From Euptelea pleiosperma (taxonomy: Eukaryota > Streptophyta > Magnoliopsida > Ranunculales > Eupteleaceae): a stretch of DNA of 64,000 bases. Both the position numbers and the translations under genes were made by a program. Numbering within the stretch: position 1 is the first letter of the stretch; every line of letters begins with the position of its first letter. Of the stretch, positions 58,037-64,000 are shown one piece after another. The notes beneath the pieces are model-generated. The model was given only the letters and a program-made list of their open reading frames with translations, did no database searches and was not told the origin of the DNA. The stretch spans positions 27,738,978 to 27,802,977 of the forward strand of contig CM068553.1 of assembly GCA_035048495.1 (NCBI GenBank). Direction: 5' to 3'.

Positions 58037-59240
58037 TGGTATCAAAGCAGTGTTATCGGTATCAGAGTGCAAATTTGTGAAGAGTGCTTTGGCTACGTGG
58101 TGTAGTCTGACGACTCATGTGCCAGAATTTAGCTGAGACTTGCTCTTGCCTTCCAAGATCAGTGTCTTCTAATGCAGTGGGTTTGTTTAGTACAGTTACT
58201 GTGGGCATGTTGTGAAGAGTTTTCATTGGATAGGTTTCTAGTAGGCTCCGTTGTTACCAAAGATACAGTGTTACCTTACCATTGGGTGCATGGAAAATGC
58301 ACCAAATCGCTAAACGTCCTTGATAGCTCTTTGTTGCTCAGAGTATGCCAATGTGTTAAACTAAGTGGTTAGTGGCAGGCCACGTGGTTCGGAGGACAAG
58401 ACTACCATGGTCATTTGTTGCCGAATGTTAGGACAACTTCTTATATCAGTGCGCGGGTGCAAAATCAAGTGAACCTTCAATGTAAAGGAAGATTATGGCC
58501 ATTTAGTGAACGTGCCTAGTATGAAGGAACCATTGGGTCAAGTGATATGCAAAGTGCCTTCAAGTGCGAAGGGCCAATGTTCCAATTGATGCTAAAGGTC
58601 AGAAGCAATATGCTCAATACTAAGGCACCTTCAAGAGAACAAGAAAAACAAAAGAACAACATGTTCAGTGTGAAGACCCTCCATGTTCGCCAGAAGAATG
58701 GGCTGATTGCGCCAAGATTCAGACCCTCCAGTGAAGAGGAGCAATGTGATACTTCCAACCACAGTGTGTTTTGTGTACTCTCGGGGTAGAGACACGTTGG
58801 GTCAAACTGGGAGACACGCTTGGATACAATAATTTGTTGCTTTGAGCTCGAGTGGGGGGACCGATTGAGTGTGATTATGGTGTTTTGGTAAGGAGATGAG
58901 ACCAATCAAATCACGACCGTGTTATGCCATTCATTCGAAGAACCAATTGGCAGACTCCACGTGTAGTGCCACGTAGAAGGTGAAGATTGTTGCTAGACAT
59001 CTTCATAAGTCCTCAGTGGGATGCATTGCATCTACGGATGCATTCTAGAGTGATTATAAAAGATGTCCAGGTGAATGTGTTGGTATGGGACAGGCCTATA
59101 TGTTGAATGCCAATGACACTCTCAGTGGGGGTACTACCTAGCCCGTGGTATGGATTGCGAAAGCCGCACCTTGTTAAGTGTCCCTTGTGCTCCGTGGAGG
59201 AGGAGCAATGGTGTCTTGCGGAGTTGACACTGATGGACAA
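58037..59240 (+). mobile_element. Truncated internal region after gypsy LTR
   Basis: It begins with the primer site and a second, similar GGTATCAGAGTGC. The rest is leader-like sequence with short frames and no recognisable gag or pol. The second LTR is absent. The downstream AT-rich stretch, to about 59590, shows nothing. Confidence 0.45.
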
Positions 59241-59597
59241 TATTTTTTATCAATATTTTTTTTGTCATTGTACTTACTGTCAAATCAAACCAATACCTAC
59301 AAAATAAAACTAGAGATTTTCGTATAGTGCAAGTATTGTGATCAAACCATAAAGAGGGGTGAGAATAATGAATAAACTTGATCAAACAAAATTTATTCTA
59401 GCAAAATTGAAAGAGAAGATAATGGATTGATTGATTTTTTTTATTTTATAATTGCACTGAAAGAAGAAAATCTAATTAACTTTGATTAACTTCAATAATT
59501 TGGAAACCATCAAAGATCGGGATTTACTACCATGAATTAATAGCATCTAATTTTATTACTTTATTTATTTCTGAAATAACCGGTCCATTCTTTTTTA

Positions 59598-61009
59598 CTC
59601 AAGAATACCTAGAGGGGGGGGGGGTTGATTAGGTATTCAAAAATTAATCTAACCTATCACAAGTTTACTGGTCAATGTAAGGTGATAAACTCGCATGCTA
59701 TAGTTGATTGATAAAAGGATTATCTCAACCGACTCAAATCAAATATACCTCCATGGTATATTATATTTTCGTCGTTTGATTTATTTAATACACTTAGCGG
59801 AACAACAATCAAACATCCACAAGACAAATAATTTTTACATGGAAACCTTAGCCACGGAAAACCATGAGACCACGTCCAGACGAAAAGTATCACTAACTGA
59901 AAAGTTAAACGAAACAGAAATTACCTACGTAGCACCGTTGCAAATACAGCTTCCAACCTTAGCCATGACCCACTACCAATGCATCCACGTTCTCTGAATC
60001 AACGCTACGATTCCATGCGCGCCCTTTAAATCAAGAAGCCTTGTCCACTTGTTCAGTTTGGTACTCCCCAAACCTACCTTCGATTAGTACTCCCCGATCT
60101 TAATTCTTAGCACTTCAATCTTTACTGAAGGTGAAAGATTCAGGACATTATGAACTCCAAGTCGCTCAAATAGTGTTGAGACGCACTGGTACTCTTAGAC
60201 TTGCTAGGTTTAAGATTCTAAGTGGGAAACCTAAGCTGAGTGGAGATCAAGCACTAAGCTATGATCAAAGAGAAGTGAAAAGCTCTCAAAAAATAGTAAT
60301 GAAGCTTTGAACTTTTCTTCTTCAAATGGACAACTCTTAATAAACATAACTCTCTTTTCCGTGTGTTAATGTGTAATTTGTAAATCTAAGAGAAGAGTTA
60401 TATTTATAGAGTTTCGTAGCCCTGAGTCATAAGATGGGTGGGGAATGTAGAACCTTGAATTTCGGATCTGAAAAAACCTATTCGCGTACAGTCCAATCGA
60501 TTGTACTCTTGGTCCAGTATGGATGGGTTTTTCCTTCGTGAATCCAGGTCCAATCGATCGGACTCTAAAAAGTTTATGTTCCGTAGTGTCCAATCGATTG
60601 GACTCAAAACTAAGTTCTGTCCATAGAATCCAATCGATTGATCAGGAAGATCCAATCGATTGGACATACCCCCATTGTCAAATTCTTGACTAGACTCGGG
60701 TCTGTCTTTTGACTAGGTTTGACCATTATATTTTATTCATTTAAAACCCATTCCTATGATCACTAAGTTACTTACCTTCCTATGCGAGCGCACACGAGCT
60801 TTAACGAACAAATGGGCAGTTACTCAGATAACTCTTATCATCAACCGTTTGATTCTTGATATATTTGTTTTTTAGTCTTCACATAGTTGGCGAAGTATAT
60901 GTACTACAACATCTTCAACGCTACATTGATGCTCGTAGGAATGGTTTACAAGAATGTCTTGTGTCACACATAATCTTTGCCAAACTAGAATATTAAATCA
61001 TTCTTTACA
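59598..61009 (-). mobile_element. Ty1/copia-type LTR (B), about 1.4 kb
   Basis: On the minus strand a purine tract CCAAGGGGGAGA (about 61022-61011) is followed by the LTR start TGTAAAGAATG at 61009. The LTR ends in CCCCCTCTAGGTATTC near 59600. Length and organisation match LTR A (13271-14650). It contains five copies of a TCCAATCGATTGGA-type palindrome between 60491 and 60664. As the purine tract precedes it, this is the 3' LTR of a minus-strand element. Confidence 0.6.
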
Positions 61010-61022
61010 ATCTCCCCCTTGG

Positions 61023-62238
61023 CAATTCCGTGACATAAACATTAATCATCTAAAGGGTAAACAAAAAATAGAATTATAATCCCATCTCCTTACACAATTC
61101 ACTCACTATCTCACAATTGAACAGATAATAGAAAAGAAGCTTTAACCCGTTCCCTGCACATTCCGCCAACAAAACATACCATGTAATATCATAGGCAGAA
61201 ATAAATAAAATAATTAAAATTGTAGTGAGTTAATTATGCACATCACAAGGTAGAGAAATTGAAAAAATAATGCAATAATTTTTCTCCTCCTAAATTTCTC
61301 TCTCCTATCTCATGCATTTACTTGTTTACCTATGTGATTTTTCTCTCATCTTTTTTATCACAAAATAACAAAAGTACATAAATATAAGTAGATAAATAGC
61401 ATGCATTGGATATTATCATGAAAAATAAGTGCATTCAAAAATACAATAAACTACAAATAGTACAATGTCATATCATAAGATAAAATGTTTATACTCTAAT
61501 ACAGATCAACAAAAAAAAATAGAGTATAACCATAAACTGAAACATGAGTTTATCTGTATACAATAATCCTAAATCAAATAACAGACAACTCAAACAGAAT
61601 CTCTCTCCATGAGACTAAGAAGATGGTCCTGCACCATCATGCTGGTCCAGCTCTAGAAATGGCAGGTGCTAACCAAAACCCATCAAGGTGAACTGATACT
61701 TTATGTATTGCTGCATGTCAATTAGTGTGCCAGTCATCCTATTGAACCCGGTGACTTATTGCTCCTCCAACTGTCGAAAGCTCTAAGATGTCCGCTCCTC
61801 ATGTGTGCTGAGACGTTGATCAAAATTTGTCATTTGATGATGAAAGGACTCTAGCGAGTGATGAGGATGCATCCCAGGAGGCTGCATATCTGCTTATGCA
61901 TGCTGAACATCATTTGCATACTCTGGAGGAACTCCAACATCATCGGCAAGATCGTCAAGAATGTCATCATAATCTGGAGGAACTTTGGTGACCCGACAAA
62001 CTTGGGACATACTCTTTCGGATAGTAGAGTATCCAATGGGTGTACAAATGACCTCAGACTCGGAAATAGGCACATTGAGACGGAGTAGAATAGTGCTTAC
62101 AAGTAAAGAAAATAGAAGAAAATGATGATTCTCCAAATTGTTACCATCTCTGGCCATGCCCCTAAACATGAATCGAGGAAGGTCAATGACAAAGCCAGTA
62201 CCCAGATGATAAAGAAGCTGGAGACGATCAATGTTCAC
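61023..62238 (-). pseudogene. 3' internal region of the copia-type element, with a gag-like or extra ORF
   Basis: Minus-strand frame 62238-61894 (114 codons) encodes LQLLYHLGTGFVIDLPRFMF and VPISESEVICTPIGYSTIRK. This resembles the putative plant transposon protein domain often seen between LTRs of large non-autonomous elements; the identification is from memory. The remainder to the LTR is AT-rich and without long frames. The sequence beyond 62240 differs in composition. Confidence 0.45.
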
Positions 62239-62239
62239 A

Positions 62240-62500
62240 TGGGCACTGTGGGGGAAAATCCGTGATCTTCGCCCGCACGATCTCCGAGGAAACGGATTGG
62301 TGATTGGTAGACGAACTTTCCGACGGAGTCGGCCGTGTTCTTGACGGGCCTAAAAGAAAAGTCTGTGTTAAAAAAGGCCGCCTGGGTCTAGTTCTGCCTT
62401 GCCCGGATTGGTTGCTCCTCCGATCACTACCGCGCTCTCCGGTTGTTGTTGTACCTGTAAATGACACCCCGACGCTCTCAAGTCATGATTCTCGAATTAG
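62240..62500. other. GC-rich insertion of unknown origin
   Basis: A sharply GC-richer block with a 79-codon minus frame (Arg/Ser/Thr/Pro-rich, low complexity) that abuts the preceding ORF. Possibly an LTR fragment. Not recognised. Confidence 0.3.
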
Positions 62501-63049
62501 TGGTCTAAAGTCAACCCATGAAAAAGATTCAAATCAAATGGTTAAAAACCCCAATCCAATTGATTTTTTTGTGTTCAAGTCGACATAAGGATGTTTCAAA
62601 CATTCGTACGGGCATAGATCTCTAATTGTATGCCACCAAATATTTTTAAATGTGGCCTGGACGTTAGCATAGAAAACGGTAGGGATAAAAAAAATCCTAT
62701 ATTGAGCACTTAGTTGATCGTGGTGTAAATGGGCATAATGCAATCCTTTTGTTTTTATTGTTATTTACATTTTTCATGCAACACTTGGCATTTGTAGATG
62801 AACCTCCCGTAAAGCCTACGACGGTAGCCCAACCCAAGTTTTCACTTTAAAGTAATATAGATATTTTTAACTTTTGCAAGTAGAAAGAAAAAGTGAAAGA
62901 AGCATTCCACTTTCATGGCATATGGTACATGGCAAAAACGGTGTATCACCATGAAGTTGTCCAATAGGTAGACCTCAGTTACTTCGGTTTATTAAAGAAA
63001 CATGGATAAATTGGATTTTTTTACTTGCTTCTTATCAACTTTGGCAAAG

Positions 63050-63440
63050 GGTTGCTTGATTCTATTCATTTGAATGTATGGGATTCGGTGCATACTCCTT
63101 TAGGAAATCATTATTTTCCTCTTTATTATTTGATGATTTCTCTAAATATGTGTGGATTTATATTCTCAAAAAAAATACGATGTATTTGCTAAGTTTAAAT
63201 AATGAAAAATCATAATGAACAAATGAATAGAAAACAAAGTGAAAGTTTTGAGAATGGACAACAGCAAAACTATACTTTGACTAGATTTGACCAGTACGGA
63301 TGATGATATTGTTTGTTACAACATAATGAAGCGTGCACCATAACAAAATGGTATTGCAAAACATATGAATCGACAATCTTATAAAGGGCACGGTGTATAT
63401 TAAGTAATGCTATGTTGGGAAAGCAACTTTTGGGTTGTAG
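63050..63440 (+). pseudogene. Ty1/copia integrase relic
   Basis: Across several frames the sequence gives SIHLNVWDSVHTP, HYF, DDFSKYVWIYILKK, VKVLRMDNSK and a QNGIAKHMNR-like stretch, in the order of a copia integrase core. It is heavily mutated and has no LTRs. Confidence 0.6.
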
Positions 63441-63624
63441 TGTTAGGGATATTTTCAAAACAAATTCTTTTTTTTTTTGTTTTTTCTCCTAAATGAAAGA
63501 AAAAAAGTTTAATTCCACATCGAATAGGGAAAAAAATTCTTTTCTTTATAAATCTAAAAGCAAATATACACATGTAATTGATGCACACGTGTGGAGAGGA
63601 TTTTTATTATATGCGGTGAGAAGC

Positions 63625-64000
63625 CACTACACCAAAAATGCCAATTTGCAAATGCGTTTGGCGTTTCAAATTTTTTGCAATGGTTCAAAATCATTTCAAA
63701 ACACCTTAGCAATGGTTTCTTTCCATGCTGAAGTTCATGCATGGGAAAACAAATTTGAATTATTTCAAGGTTAGAAACGGTTCACAACCGTTGCAAATCA
63801 TAAGTTAGCAACAGTTATTAACCGATTCTAACTGTGAAACGGTTCAAAGGCATTTCAAAAATCAAATGTGCAACGGTTCAGAACCGTTTGTGACGGACTT
63901 AGTCTTGGAACCTTGCTAAAAACCATGCGGCACTCGAGTTAGCACTCTTTTGCTTAGCTCAAGTCGGCGTTTCCCCGAAATGTCTTAGGACTAGACCTCG
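63625..64000 (+). mobile_element. CACTA (En/Spm) element, left terminus
   Basis: It begins CACTACACCAAAAATGCCAA, the canonical CACTA terminus. Within 250 bp follow repeated subterminal words in both orientations (ACGGTTCACAACCGTTGCAA; CAACGGTTCAGAACCGTTTG). The element continues past the window end. No coding part is visible yet. Confidence 0.75.

Noticed and set aside
58516..58905. 129-codon minus frame
   Set aside because: It lies in the leader-like sequence after the gypsy primer site, with no conserved motif.
1..64000. CRISPR arrays, rRNA or bacterial-type operons
   Set aside because: None seen; the content is plant nuclear throughout.

Overview
The window looks like nuclear DNA of an angiosperm with a repeat-rich genome. 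Evidence: spliced genes with GT-AG introns, a chloroplast import gene, a plant glycine/proline-rich protein, an F-box gene of the SKIP31 type, and plant-type mobile elements (Ty1/copia and Ty3/gypsy with initiator-Met-tRNA primer sites, Helitrons, hAT, Mutator-like, PIF/Harbinger, CACTA, a tRNA-derived SINE). The species cannot be read from the sequence; very long element-filled introns are the main hint.

Three protein-coding genes are supported. (1) A TIC20-I-like subunit of the chloroplast inner-envelope protein import channel, + strand, two coding exons (15099-15279 and 16501-17151), with one extra G near 16755 that shifts the frame. Two ATG-free exon-like segments near 3.2 and 4.05 kb may be its 5' leader. 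(2) A glycine-rich protein A3-like gene, - strand, two exons (18877-18553 and 18090-17858, 185 aa), tail to tail with TIC20. (3) A SKIP31-like F-box gene, - strand, nine exons whose phases all join (972 nt, 323 aa), stretched from 54782 to 29025 (25.8 kb) by a 14.8-kb and an 8.8-kb intron full of nested elements.

Layout. 1-14.6 kb: element graveyard (Helitron fragment, gypsy LTR end, MITEs, a complete 2.7-kb Helitron at 4768-7488 with a hAT MITE inside, a - strand gypsy remnant at 7.5-10.1 kb, a copia-type LTR at 13.3-14.65 kb). 15-19 kb: TIC20 and GRP. 20-28.4 kb: LTR remnant, a dense cluster of inverted-repeat elements, a SINE, a copia fragment cut by a PIF-like element. 29-54.8 kb: the F-box gene. 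Its intron 7 holds a truncated copia and a full-length copia (32059-37747). Its intron 3 holds a Helitron (41625-50405) that carries a second full-length copia (43379-49023) and a MITE, followed by a hAT element (50463-51581) and a composite gypsy/TRIM structure (52.2-54.2 kb). 55-64 kb: MITEs nested in a PIF/Harbinger element, a gypsy LTR with primer site, a copia-type LTR with part of its internal region, a copia integrase relic, and the start of a CACTA element running off the window.

The genes are single-copy housekeeping types with no operon-like relation to one another. The interest lies in how far the F-box gene has been expanded, in the nesting order of the elements, in two LTRs carrying matching clusters of short TCGA-centred palindromes, and in the single-base break in TIC20.
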